A stretch of DNA of 42,504 nt from Thiomargarita sp. (GCA_020718845.1 DYRG01000023.1:1-42504); one strand, 5' to 3'. Positions 32,425 to 41,217 are shown, counted from the first letter of the stretch. Notes: generated from the letters alone by a model not told the origin. Translations and numbers: made by a program.

Positions 32425-34665
32425 TTATTTTGTTGTGAAAGTCGTAACACCATCCCAGTTCTTTTCAGGTGGATGCTCACGAAAATAATTAATGCGTTCT
32501 AAATATATCTTGTAAATCAATCGCATAGGCGCTTTATTGTGTAAGTTTTGTAAAATAGTTTCTGCCTCATTCCAACATTGCTGGCGATAGAGTTGTAATG
32601 CTTGATGATATTGTTCAAGTTCTTGACGAGTTGCACTATCTTGAACAGCATATTCTCCTAAGGGTTCAAAGATTGCAACGGGGCGATCTTTTCCTTTGAC
32701 TTTTACCCGATCTAATTCACGAAATACATGATCAGAAACTTCCAATTTAACGGCTTCACTAACAATAATTGAAACTCCATATTGTTTAGTTAAACCTTCT
32801 AATCTTGAACCCAAATTCACGGCATCACCTAGAACTGTATAAGCCATACGAAATTCTGATCCCATATTTCCTACGTTCATTACGCCTGTATTTAAACCTA
32901 CACCAACATGAATTTCGGGCCATCCTTTTGATTTAAAAATGGGTTGTAATTCATCAAGTTTCTTAATCATATCTAATGCTGCAAGCAATGCGTTTCTCGC
33001 GTGTTGAGGATCGGCTAAGGGTGCTCCCCAGAAAGCCATAATTGCATCGCCCATGTATTTGTCAATTGTTCCACGATGATGATGAATCAAATAGGTCATC
33101 GGGGTAAGAAAAGTATTCATTAATTGAGAAAGTTCTTTTGGATTTAAACCCTCAGAAATGGACGTAAATCCTCTCACATCAGAAAATAACACCGTCATTT
33201 CTCGACTATCCCCTTCTAAAGAGAAAGTTGCACTCGGATTTTTACTCATTTCATCAACTAATTGCGAAGGAACATATTGACCAAACAAACCCGTTAATTG
33301 GCGTTTGTGGCGATTTTCTAAGAAATACCCTAAACCCATATTAAATAGAAATAACGTCCAAATCATTACCAACGTCGACGCGAGAGGAATTACTAATTGT
33401 AATTCTGTCCAAAACCACAAATTAACCCAAATAATTCCACCACTCATTACAATTGCAATAATAATTGACCATAAAGGATTAATCCAAAATATTAGAAAAA
33501 TCATGATAACAATGCTAACCATCATTAAAAGAACTTCCGCACCTTGTACAAATGCTGGACTGGCTAATAAACGATTATCCAACAAACCACTTAACATATT
33601 AGCGTGGATTTCAACTCCAGGATAAACTTCATCTACTGGTGTGGCTCGTAAATCAAATAAACCTTGTGCCGTTGTTCCCATAATCACGATTGCATTTTGT
33701 AATTTATCTAAAGGCACTTTTTGTTCTAAAATATCAATTGCGGAGAAATATTCAAAACTTCCTCGTTTTCCTCGATAAGGAATTAAGGTTTCTAATTGTT
33801 CATTAACTGGAATAAAATGTTCACCTAGTTTTAATGCTTCAATCGCTTGATAATTACCTTTTCTCACAATAATGGGTTCAATAATTGGTTCATTTAATGC
33901 AACTCTTGCCATTGCTAATGCAATAGATTCATATAATTGGTTGTTATACGCATATAACATTGGTATTCGACGAATAATACTATCATTATCAGGAAGTTGA
34001 CTAAAGTGTCCACCCCCAACGGCAAGTTGATTAAAAAGTGCTAAATTACTTGCAAAACCTTGCGCTGGAATTGGCGTTGTAATATTTTCTAAATCACTAA
34101 GTTTTAAGATAGGGGTTGGTAATTCACCACTTGAGGAACAATTACCTTGTTGGCATTCTTTATTACTAATCATGGCGAAACCCAACACGACACGACGATC
34201 TTTAATGCTATTTGCAAACTGTTGATCGTAATTTAATTCAGCGCGTAATTGGGAAAGTTTCTCTAAAAAAGCGGGTTGATCTTTGAGTTTATTTTGAGCA
34301 AGTTCTTCTAAGACGTTCAAACCCGAACTTTGATCGGCTTCGGGAAACACAATATCAAATCCCAATAAATTAATTTTGTAATGATTAAATAGTTGATCGA
34401 GAATATCCGCTAAAATGCTGCGTTTCCAAGGCCAACGTCCTAACATTTTCAAACTCTTTTCATCAATATCAACAATTACAATTCGAGGATCAGAGGTATT
34501 TGGCAATGAAAGATTTAAACGCGTGTCATACGCTCGTCGCTCCAAATAATCCAATAATTCCCAATGACGAATTCCTAATGCGTGGGTTAAAAAAACCAAG
34601 ACAATTAAAATACTTACGACAAATCGTAGCCCATGTTGTTTGCAAAAAATCCAAATTCGCAGCAT
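32425..34665 (-). CDS. CHASE2-domain class III adenylate cyclase
   Basis: A 746-residue membrane receptor cyclase. One N-terminal helix (about 14-32) precedes an extracytoplasmic CHASE2 sensor (about 35-355; IVIVDIDEKSLKMLGRWPW at 62-80 and GFDIVFPE are family signatures), then three or so membrane helices (about 365-440) and a cytoplasmic class III cyclase domain (about 480-670). Catalytic features are present: metal aspartates in TVLFSDVRGFTS (about 490-501) and KYMGDAIMAFWGAP, the adenine-selecting lysine in the same motif, Thr in AYTVLGDAVNLGSRLE where class IIIb enzymes have Thr, and the transition-state Asn and Arg. An active adenylate cyclase is expected. GAGGA lies 7 bases before the ATG. 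It is the first gene of a compact row with galU and the SLOG-SLATT gene. Confidence 0.92.
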   Translation of the reverse strand: MLRIWIFCKQHGLRFVVSILIVLVFLTHALGIRHWELLDYLERRAYDTRLNLSLPNTSDPRIVIVDIDEKSLKMLGRWPWKRSILADILDQLFNHYKINLLGFDIVFPEADQSSGLNVLEELAQNKLKDQPAFLEKLSQLRAELNYDQQFANSIKDRRVVLGFAMISNKECQQGNCSSSGELPTPILKLSDLENITTPIPAQGFASNLALFNQLAVGGGHFSQLPDNDSIIRRIPMLYAYNNQLYESIALAMARVALNEPIIEPIIVRKGNYQAIEALKLGEHFIPVNEQLETLIPYRGKRGSFEYFSAIDILEQKVPLDKLQNAIVIMGTTAQGLFDLRATPVDEVYPGVEIHANMLSGLLDNRLLASPAFVQGAEVLLMMVSIVIMIFLIFWINPLWSIIIAIVMSGGIIWVNLWFWTELQLVIPLASTLVMIWTLFLFNMGLGYFLENRHKRQLTGLFGQYVPSQLVDEMSKNPSATFSLEGDSREMTVLFSDVRGFTSISEGLNPKELSQLMNTFLTPMTYLIHHHRGTIDKYMGDAIMAFWGAPLADPQHARNALLAALDMIKKLDELQPIFKSKGWPEIHVGVGLNTGVMNVGNMGSEFRMAYTVLGDAVNLGSRLEGLTKQYGVSIIVSEAVKLEVSDHVFRELDRVKVKGKDRPVAIFEPLGEYAVQDSATRQELEQYHQALQLYRQQCWNEAETILQNLHNKAPMRLIYKIYLERINYFREHPPEKNWDGVTTFTTK

Positions 34666-34770
34666 TTGTGTGTCCTCAAATTTAAGTTCTATATTTTAGC
34701 ATTATAGTTTGGTTAGTCTAAGAAAAATCGCTTATACTTAGATCAATATATTCGCTAAAATATTAAAAAT

Positions 34771-35494
34771 ATGGTGATTTTGTTCACAGATTTTGGAATC
34801 GGAAGCCCTTATCAAGCGCAGCTAAAAGCCCAACTTTGGGAACACAAGGCAACACTGCCGATCATTGATTTACATGGAGATTTGGCGGCGTTTCAACGTG
34901 CAATTTGCGGCGTATTTGCTGGCGGCTTATTTAGAGAAATTCCCTATTCAAAGTGTATTTCTGTGCGTGGTTGATCCCGAAGTGGGCGGTGCGCGTCGAC
35001 CGATTGCTGTGAAATGTCAACAACGTTGGTTTGTCGGACCTGACAATGGTTTATTTCAAATATTAGCGCAACATTATGAAAATATTGAGATTTTTGAAAT
35101 CATATGGCGACCTCAATATTTGTCAAAGAGCTTTCACGGACGAGATTTATTTGCACCGATTGCTGCTCAATTAAGTAATCAAAACAAAACTGGATTACAA
35201 CCCATTTCAAATTTAAGTTCAAATTTAAATAAATGGTCAAATGATTTGAGGAAAATCATTTATATTGATCATTATGGAAACCTTTTTTCAGGGATTAGAG
35301 CAAAAACGCTTTCACAAACTGCCAACATAAAGATGGATGAGCGTACTTTTTCTTATGCAGAAACCTTTTGTGATGTTTCAAAAGGACAAGGGTTTTGGTA
35401 TGAAAATAGTATTGGTTTAGTAGAATTGGCAATTAATCAAGGAAACGCCGCACTTTCTTATCAAATATCGGTAGGAAAAAGCCTTTCCTTTTAG
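34771..35494 (+). pseudogene. SAM hydroxide adenosyltransferase family protein, interrupted by a +1 frameshift
   Basis: The family (DUF62, chlorinase/fluorinase fold) hydrolyses S-adenosylmethionine to adenosine and methionine. Frame 1 from 34771 encodes the standard start VILFTDFGIGSPYQAQLKAQ and IIDLHGDLAAF; the continuation FAAYLLAAYLEKFP, VFLCVVDPEVGGARRP, FVGPDNGLFQIL, FHGRDLFAPIAA and IYIDHYGNLFSGI is in the +1 frame and ends at 35494. The switch must occur at TTT-C-AAC (34891-34897), where skipping C34894 restores a contiguous protein of about 240 residues. Both halves are well conserved and no other lesion is seen. Explanations are a sequencing error, a recent inactivating insertion, or +1 recoding at the UUU-C slip site. 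Confidence 0.8.
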
Positions 35495-35518
35495 TCGTTT
35501 TATGTTTCAGGGGGAAAC

Positions 35519-36325
35519 ATGGCAGTAGAGTTTTTTAATGATGGTCAACACAAATGTATTGGCTTTTATGATTTGGTTTCTGGTGATGGTATTCAAGCAA
35601 ATCAATTTCTCGTGGTAAATGGAGGACATTCTGCGTTAATTGATCCGGGTGGAGATTTGATTTATCGTGATTTGTTCATGGAATCTTATCGTTATTTGTT
35701 CACCAAAAGCCTTGAATATGTTATCGGTTCTCACCAAGACCCTGATATTATTTCTTCATTAAATCAGTGGATGTTGGGTTCAAGTTGTAAAGTTATTGTT
35801 CCAAAATTATGGGAGCGTTTCATTCCACATTTTGCGCCGAAATTAGATTTCAAAAATCGTTTAATTGGCATTCCAGATGAAGGTATGAATATTCAGTTGG
35901 GCGATGCCGTTTTACAAGCCTTACCAGCGCATTTTTTGCATTCTGAAGGTAACTTTCATTTCTATGATCCAGTTGCTAAAATTTTGTTTAGTGGTGATTT
36001 AGGAACGTCATTAGTTAATAGTGATTTCTCACGTCCAGTTGATAATTTTGAAGCGCATATTCCTCACATGGAGAAATTCCACCAACGTTATATGAGTGGA
36101 AATAAAGTTTGTCGTTTGTGGGCAAATATGGCGCGCAAATTAGATTTAGAATGGGTTATTCCTCAACATGGTCGCCCTTTTAAAGGAAAACCAGTCATTA
36201 CAAAACTTATTGATTGGGTTGAGAAGTTGCAATGCGGAGTGGATTTGATGACGCAAGATAATTATCAAATTCCTTGCAGTACAACTGGCGAGAAAATCAA
36301 TCACGCCGCAGCGCGTCGTCGTTAA
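35519..36325 (+). CDS. Metallo-beta-lactamase-fold diiron protein, ODP-like oxygen sensor/reductase
   Basis: A 268-residue protein of the flavodiiron-type metallo-beta-lactamase branch but without the flavodoxin half. Metal-binding residues are placed as in that branch: GSHQDPDI (70-77; H72, D74, D76), PAHFLHSEGNFHFYD with H138 and H141, FSGDLGTS with D160 and PQHGRPF with H217. Stand-alone diiron domains of this type (ODP) bind oxygen and have been linked to chemotaxis signalling, so an oxygen or nitric oxide sensing role is plausible here. AGGGGGA gives a strong ribosome site. It starts 24 bases after the frameshifted SAM hydrolase. No chemotaxis genes lie nearby. Confidence 0.82.
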   Translation: MAVEFFNDGQHKCIGFYDLVSGDGIQANQFLVVNGGHSALIDPGGDLIYRDLFMESYRYLFTKSLEYVIGSHQDPDIISSLNQWMLGSSCKVIVPKLWERFIPHFAPKLDFKNRLIGIPDEGMNIQLGDAVLQALPAHFLHSEGNFHFYDPVAKILFSGDLGTSLVNSDFSRPVDNFEAHIPHMEKFHQRYMSGNKVCRLWANMARKLDLEWVIPQHGRPFKGKPVITKLIDWVEKLQCGVDLMTQDNYQIPCSTTGEKINHAAARRR

Positions 36326-36332
36326 TATTGTT

Positions 36333-36884
36333 ATGAACTGGGTTTTTAATAACTCACACCACAAGAGAATCTTGATGTATTTCTGGGTTCTCTTTTTATA
36401 TTTATCCACTATAATCAATACATTAGCGAATGATAAAACTAAAATAATTATTAATATTTCAAAGCAACAACTTTATCTTTATGAAGGAGAAACATTGCTT
36501 AAAACTTTTCCAATTTCAACAGGAAAATTTGGCGCAGGAAACAATCCTCGAACGGGAAGAACTCCCATAGGAAAACATATTATTTTTGACAAACTTGGCA
36601 AAGATGCACCAAAGGGAATAATTTTCAATGAACACGGGCGTTCAAATAGAATTAAAAAAAATTTAAGAAATGGTGCATTAATGACTTCTCGAATTTTAAA
36701 ATTACGCGGCATTACAAAAGATAACAAAACAACCGAGAAACGTGGGATTTATATTCATGGAACTTCCGCAGAACATCGTTTAGGAAAAGCGGTTTCAAAT
36801 GGTTGCATTCGCATGAAGAACGATCATGTCATTTATCTTTTTGATAAAGTTAAAATAGGTACATCTGTAGAAATCAAACGTTAA
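36333..36884 (+). CDS. L,D-transpeptidase (YkuD domain), exported
   Basis: Peptidoglycan or lipoprotein cross-linking enzyme. The YkuD domain spans about residues 37-182, with the catalytic motif IHGTSAEHRLGKAVSNGCIRM (141-161; His142 and Cys158). An N-terminal hydrophobic segment is a signal peptide ending at about residue 33 (NTLAN). The called ATG (36333) lacks a clear ribosome site; the internal ATG at 36375, behind AAGAGA, would start with MYFWVLFLYLSTIINTLA and is a good alternative giving 169 residues. The gene starts 7 bases after the ODP-like gene. Substrate could be peptidoglycan or a Braun-type lipoprotein. Confidence 0.88.
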   Translation: MNWVFNNSHHKRILMYFWVLFLYLSTIINTLANDKTKIIINISKQQLYLYEGETLLKTFPISTGKFGAGNNPRTGRTPIGKHIIFDKLGKDAPKGIIFNEHGRSNRIKKNLRNGALMTSRILKLRGITKDNKTTEKRGIYIHGTSAEHRLGKAVSNGCIRMKNDHVIYLFDKVKIGTSVEIKR

Positions 36885-36901
36885 AATGTACCTATCAAAG
36901 A

Positions 36902-37090
36902 TTATTTCCTCAACATAGAAAGAATAACTTTCTCTTTTTCTAAAAAAGGTCTTATTTGTAGTGGTACATAATTTAGTAAGTTTATCTTTATTTCTAATTC
37001 CCTTAAACCTTTTTCTAACTCATTAGCTGTTTTATTACCAAAATCATTAATGGCTAGTCCCACTTTCGTAATTGATTTTGTTATAAACAT
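36902..37090 (-). CDS. Possible small protein overlapping the NirN-like gene end
   Basis: A 62-codon frame that overlaps the 3' end of the NirN-like gene by 44 bases and fills the gap to the L,D-transpeptidase. Its second half (NELEKGLRELEIKINLLNYVPLQIRPFLEKEKVI) looks protein-like, helical and charged, but no ribosome site supports the ATG at 37090; a GTG at 37063 is an alternative. It may be a small gene coupled to the cytochrome gene, a remnant, or chance. No family is recognised. Confidence 0.3.
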   Translation of the reverse strand: MFITKSITKVGLAINDFGNKTANELEKGLRELEIKINLLNYVPLQIRPFLEKEKVILSMLRK

Positions 37091-38624
37091 TGTATTTGCC
37101 AGAAGGTTTTTTCATGGGAAGACGTTTGATTTCTTCTAAGGTATTTGCATCATAAATAACTAATGCACCGTCCATTTCTGCAATGCTTAATAAAACATAT
37201 TTTCCATATCGATCAAATTCAACGTGCGCAGCGGTTTTTCCAATGCTTGGTTGTAATGTTTTAACGATTTCTAAAGTTTGTTTGTCGATGACGTGAATTT
37301 TGTCTTTATTTTTGCTCAACATTGCATCCACCCATACATAACGACTATTTTGATGACTGCGCATAAAGAAACCAGCACCTGCTGTTTCTATTTTTTTAAA
37401 GACTTTCCAATCCCCCAATGAAATAAAACTTACAATATTTTCCTTTAAATTAGGGGTCGCTAAAATGGTTTTATCTTCAAATGTCCAATTAATACCCGAT
37501 CCTAAATGCGGCATTCCGGGAATTTCTATATCGGCAATTTTACGTCCAACCACTAAATTAACCACTTGTCCTTGATTACCTTCACGAGAAGCACCGATCA
37601 AATGTTGATACGGCGGATCAAAAAAGAAATCATCCAATACCGTTTCTAACTTAATTCTTCTAATCGGAAAATGACGTTTATCGACTAACGAATCCTCTCC
37701 CGATTCAGCTCGATAATCGTGCATTACACCCGTATAAACAGGTAGAGCAGTTGCTTTATCATTATAAGGAATTTCCCACACTTCAGAAATATCTTTAAAA
37801 GCCGCAATAAAACTATTTCTCGGCGGCGCAGTATAAACCGCACTCACTCTCGATGTGTTACCTTTTTCATCTTTTATATCAATGAGTTGTAAAGGCGTTA
37901 AATCTTTAGCATTTAAAAGAACTAAAGTGCGCGGCAAATAGTTTGCAGCAATCACCGTTTTACCATCCGCAGAAACCGCAATATTACGAGTATTTATGCC
38001 CACTCTTATTTCAGCAACATATTTCAAATTGTACAAATCAAATTTGCTCACCCAACCATCTCTGGATGCTAAATAAACAAAGCGTCCATCGGGAGAATAT
38101 TTAGGTCCACCATGTAATGCAAAACGGGTAGGAAAACGAAAGATAGGTTCTAATTTATCACCATCTAAAATCGTTGCATGATGATCACCCATTTCAACCA
38201 CTAAAAACAAATTCAACGGATCAGCATCAAATACGGGTTTGTTTGGTAAAGTTTCTATCGGATTGTGAATAACATGAGAGGCTTTAATTTGAGGAAGTGC
38301 GATTTCTGGAATTTGAGCAGGTGAGGTATAAATAAAATTAAGCACACTTTGCAGTTGTTCAGAAGAAAGTTTCTCATTAAAAGCAGGCATTTGTGTGGCA
38401 ACCCGACCTTGTGCAATAATTTTTTCGGCTTCAGAACGGCGCAAACGCGCGAGATTTTCAGGAAATAGCGCAGGACCCATCCCCCCCAACCGATCAACGC
38501 CGTGACAGCCCCCACAATGCTCGTTATAAAGGGTTTCATTGGCATCTGCAACGCTCGCCATCATCGCCACAAACCCGCTCACAATAATTAATGCCAACGG
38601 AAACAAAAATCTATCGATAAACAT
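37047..38624 (-). CDS. nirN: NirN-like cytochrome c / heme d1 protein
   Basis: A 525-residue periplasmic protein with signal peptide 1-28, a c-type cytochrome domain (CGGCH at 37-41, axial Met79 in TQMPAF) and a C-terminal eight-bladed heme d1-type propeller (about 135-520; heme-proximal FALHGGPKYSPDG with His171). NirN is the dihydro-heme d1 dehydrogenase that finishes heme d1; the related NirS is the nitrite reductase itself. The short N-terminal region, the RLGGMGPALFPENLARLR segment and the GKYNVYNK ending favour NirN, though a NirS-like enzyme is not excluded. No other nir gene is present. GAGG stands 8 bases before the ATG, and a Crp/FNR-type box lies at the expected activating distance. 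Confidence 0.78.
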   Translation of the reverse strand: MFIDRFLFPLALIIVSGFVAMMASVADANETLYNEHCGGCHGVDRLGGMGPALFPENLARLRRSEAEKIIAQGRVATQMPAFNEKLSSEQLQSVLNFIYTSPAQIPEIALPQIKASHVIHNPIETLPNKPVFDADPLNLFLVVEMGDHHATILDGDKLEPIFRFPTRFALHGGPKYSPDGRFVYLASRDGWVSKFDLYNLKYVAEIRVGINTRNIAVSADGKTVIAANYLPRTLVLLNAKDLTPLQLIDIKDEKGNTSRVSAVYTAPPRNSFIAAFKDISEVWEIPYNDKATALPVYTGVMHDYRAESGEDSLVDKRHFPIRRIKLETVLDDFFFDPPYQHLIGASREGNQGQVVNLVVGRKIADIEIPGMPHLGSGINWTFEDKTILATPNLKENIVSFISLGDWKVFKKIETAGAGFFMRSHQNSRYVWVDAMLSKNKDKIHVIDKQTLEIVKTLQPSIGKTAAHVEFDRYGKYVLLSIAEMDGALVIYDANTLEEIKRLPMKKPSGKYNVYNKINYESGTSH

Positions 38625-38659
38625 TTGAATTGCCTCATAATAAAGTTATTTTAATCTTC

Positions 38660-38701
38660 ATTATAAAACTTGCTTCTACAAAATAACTTGATATAGCGCA
38701 A
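38660..38701 (-). promoter_or_regulatory. Crp/FNR-type box and -10 element of the NirN-like gene
   Basis: TTGAT-ATAG-CGCAA (38688-38701) matches the FNR/DNR palindrome TTGAT-N4-ATCAA at 8 of 10 positions. On the minus strand a perfect TATAAT (38665-38660) follows. With the start 6-7 bases after it (about 38653) the box centre falls at -41.5, the class II activator position. This fits control by oxygen or nitrogen oxides. Confidence 0.5.
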
Positions 38702-38807
38702 ATTCGTTTGTTTATGATCAGATATTCAAATCAAGTGGTCGAGCACAATGCAATAAAAACCATTCACTATTTTCTTCTAATGCTCTATAATGCAAATATT
38801 TCTCAGG

Positions 38808-39956
38808 TTAATTATAACCATCGGTGAGCGTGGTCATGAAAATAACTAAGGCGTTCATTTCTTCATCAGTAAGTTTTAAATTACCGAGTTCCTCACGATT
38901 TACATTATCCGCTACCTCTGGTATTCCCCATTTGAGATCAATATCTCGCGTATTATAAAATTCCACGACTTCTCTTAACGTTTTGAAAACCCCATTGTGC
39001 ATATAAGGTGCTGTTAAGGCGATATTTCGTAAAGTCGGGACTTTGAATTTACCATATTCCGCAGAATTATTAACGTGTGTTGTTCCCCCTAATCCTAAAT
39101 CTTTATGATTTCTTCCGTTTTTGTTAAAATGCTCAGGCAAATTTAAGAATTGATTATTCTCATTTCGAGGAACGCCTAAATTATCATAAGTAAAATCAGT
39201 AAATAACGGCGGCACACCATTGGAAGGTTGGCTTGGATGACACGCCGCACAATTACCTTTTTTCTCATCTTCAAAGACTTTTAAACCAAGTAATTCTATT
39301 TCATTTAAAGTTGCTTTGCCTGCCAAATACGCATCATATTTAGACGTGAAAGGGCTAAAAAAAGATGTTTTCTCAAAATCTGCAATCGCATCTGCAATGT
39401 TATCATAAGCCGTTTCTATATTAGAAAAAGCATTAAAACCATAGATTTGTTGAAATAGGGTTGCATAACTTGAATTTGCAACTTTTGAAACCACAGTTGC
39501 TTTATCGGGATTCGCCATTTCTAAAATATTTAGAAACGGTCCTTTGGCTTGTTCTTTCAAAGTGGAAGCACGACCATCGACAAATTGTCCGCCGACAAAA
39601 AGTCCTTCAATTTCATCATAATGGAAATCAGGACTAAATGCTGCATACGCCGCTGTCGGGGTGTTGCGGTCGCCAAAACGGTCGAGGTGAACGCCTTGCG
39701 ACGTGGACATAATTTGATCAGGATCGGAAAATCCAAAATCAGGATCGTGACAAGATGCGCAACTTTGCCCCGCTGGTTCGGATAAATTCGCATCGAAAAA
39801 GAGCTTTTTCCCGACCAATTGTTTAAGAGTAAGCGTAGATTCGTCGACAGTATTTTTTGAAGTGCTCACCGTCGTTGATGAAGATGATGATGTTCCGTCG
39901 CCATTACAAGCACTTAAAAAACAAATACTTAAAACGAGAAAACCCTGTTTTAACAT
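38808..39956 (-). CDS. Diheme cytochrome c peroxidase / MauG-family lipoprotein
   Basis: A 382-residue exported protein with a lipoprotein signal (LSAC at 14-17; Cys17 lipidated) and a Ser-rich linker. Two heme c motifs are CASCH (66-70) and CAACH (236-240), the hallmark of the bacterial CcpA/MauG superfamily. RFGDRNTPTAAYAAFSPDFHYD and VPTLRNIALTAPYMHNGVFKTLREVVEFYN are family signatures around the two hemes. It likely reduces hydrogen peroxide or oxidises an unknown protein in the periplasm. AAGGAA precedes the ATG. A Fur box over its promoter suggests iron-starvation induction. It is separate from the NirN-like gene, with 183 bases between them. Confidence 0.9.
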   Translation of the reverse strand: MLKQGFLVLSICFLSACNGDGTSSSSSTTVSTSKNTVDESTLTLKQLVGKKLFFDANLSEPAGQSCASCHDPDFGFSDPDQIMSTSQGVHLDRFGDRNTPTAAYAAFSPDFHYDEIEGLFVGGQFVDGRASTLKEQAKGPFLNILEMANPDKATVVSKVANSSYATLFQQIYGFNAFSNIETAYDNIADAIADFEKTSFFSPFTSKYDAYLAGKATLNEIELLGLKVFEDEKKGNCAACHPSQPSNGVPPLFTDFTYDNLGVPRNENNQFLNLPEHFNKNGRNHKDLGLGGTTHVNNSAEYGKFKVPTLRNIALTAPYMHNGVFKTLREVVEFYNTRDIDLKWGIPEVADNVNREELGNLKLTDEEMNALVIFMTTLTDGYN

Positions 39957-39978
39957 GGATAGATTCCTTTTTGTAAAT

Positions 39979-40022
39979 GATAATGATTGTTATTTATACA
40001 TTGAATAAAACTAATCTGTCAA
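39979..40022 (-). promoter_or_regulatory. Sigma-70 promoter with overlapping Fur box, diheme peroxidase gene
   Basis: On the minus strand a perfect TTGACA (40022-40017) and TATAAA (39998-39993) are 18 bases apart. The -10 overlaps GATAATGATTGTTATTTAT (39979-39997 on the plus strand), which agrees with the 19-base Fur consensus at 13 positions, the first nine consecutively. Fur bound there would block polymerase. Confidence 0.6.
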
Positions 40023-40100
40023 GGAAAATTTTGACGCGCTTCACAAAAGGCTTTACCATTAAATCATTTATTGTCGATAAATAATCGGAGAATCTAAGTT

Positions 40101-40370
40101 ATGGAAATTATTCACAAAGTTATTTCAGTTCCAGAAGATCACAAAGTGGTTTTAATGTTGCCAAAAAACATTCCGGTGGGCGACGTTGAAGTGGTGGTGA
40201 TTATCAACCCTAAAAAATTAGTGGAAACCCTCACGCACGGCGCGCACAGCACTTCGCACGCGCACTCGTCGAGCAGCAGCACCAGTTTGCGCGACGCGGC
40301 GATTTCTAAATTAGCCAGTCTCTTTGACGAGCAGCAACAAGCTCAACCTCCTCAAGATAAAAATACCTAG
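40101..40370 (+). CDS. Small protein of unknown function upstream of slipin
   Basis: An 89-residue protein. The first half (MEIIHKVISVPEDHKVVLML, then PVGDVEVVVIINPKK) has the strand pattern of small antitoxin-like or DUF proteins whose start reads as two beta strands around a VPxDH element. The second half is an unusual His/Ser linker (HGAHSTSHAHSSSSSTSL, residues 47-64) and a short helix ending in Gln/Pro. The middle of the gene is much richer in GC than its surroundings. A weak GGAG lies upstream, and the stop is 9 bases before the slipin start, so the two probably share a transcript. I recognise no family. Confidence 0.6.
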   Translation: MEIIHKVISVPEDHKVVLMLPKNIPVGDVEVVVIINPKKLVETLTHGAHSTSHAHSSSSSTSLRDAAISKLASLFDEQQQAQPPQDKNT

Positions 40371-40379
40371 AGAAATCAA

Positions 40380-41204
40380 ATGGATATAGGATTGAACTTT
40401 ATGACAACTTGGCAATTAGCGGGCATGATTGGTGTGCCGTTATTTTTGATATTAGCTTTTGCAATCAACGTGTTGCGTGAATACGAGCGCGGCGTAATTT
40501 TCTTTTTAGGACGTTATCAAAAAGTGAAAGGACCAGGTTTAATTCTTGTTATCCCTGTTCTTCAACAAATGGTGAAAGTAGATTTGCGCACGGTTGTAAT
40601 GGATGTTCCTACCCAAGATGTGATTTCACGAGATAACGTTTCTGTTAAAGTAAGTGCGGTGGTTTATTTCAAAGTCATTAGCCCCGAAAAAGCGGTGATT
40701 AAAGTGGAAGATTTTGAGCACGCAACCAGTCAACTTGCTCAAACAACATTACGATCAGTGTTAGGACATCATGAATTAGATGAAATGCTTTCTGAGCGAG
40801 ATAAATTGAATCGAGCAATCCAAGAGATTCTCGACAAACAAGCCGAAGCATGGGGGATTAATGTTTCTAACGTAGAAATTAAACAAATGGATTTGAACGA
40901 TAACATGGTTCGAGCCATTGCAAAACAAGCCGAAGCTGAACGCGAACGTCGAGCAAAAATCATCCATGCAGAAGGTGAGTTGCAATCCTCTCAGAAAATC
41001 CTCGAAGCCGCGAGCATTTTGGCGCAACATCCTCAAGCCATTCAATTGCGTTATTTACAAACGTTAAGCGACATTTCAAGTGAGAAAAGTCATACCGTTA
41101 TTTTTCCTCTTCCAATGGATTTGATTTCTCCCTTACAAGAACTCATCAAATTACAAAACCTCAAAGACAAACGCTCGCTTTCTAATCCTCCCAAAAATGA
41201 TTAA
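40380..41204 (+). CDS. Slipin (SPFH/band 7, stomatin-like protein)
   Basis: A 274-residue membrane-anchored scaffold protein. One membrane hairpin segment (about 12-32) precedes the SPFH domain with the stomatin signature [22 protein letters not shown] (33-54), [16 protein letters not shown] and [18 protein letters not shown]; a helical Glu/Ala/Arg segment ([20 protein letters not shown]) ends the domain. Such proteins form oligomeric membrane domains and are often next to an NfeD-type protease-like gene, which is not present here. It follows the small protein at 40101-40370 by 9 bases. Its stop is followed by a hairpin terminator at 41218. Confidence 0.92.
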   Translation: MDIGLNFMTTWQLAGMIGVPLFLILAFAINVLREYERGVIFFLGRYQKVKGPGLILVIPVLQQMVKVDLRTVVMDVPTQDVISRDNVSVKVSAVVYFKVISPEKAVIKVEDFEHATSQLAQTTLRSVLGHHELDEMLSERDKLNRAIQEILDKQAEAWGINVSNVEIKQMDLNDNMVRAIAKQAEAERERRAKIIHAEGELQSSQKILEAASILAQHPQAIQLRYLQTLSDISSEKSHTVIFPLPMDLISPLQELIKLQNLKDKRSLSNPPKND

Positions 41205-41217
41205 ACTTCATTAAAAA

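Noticed and set aside
40776-41045. 89-codon minus-strand ORF in slipin
   Set aside because: Antisense shadow of the conserved SPFH helical region.
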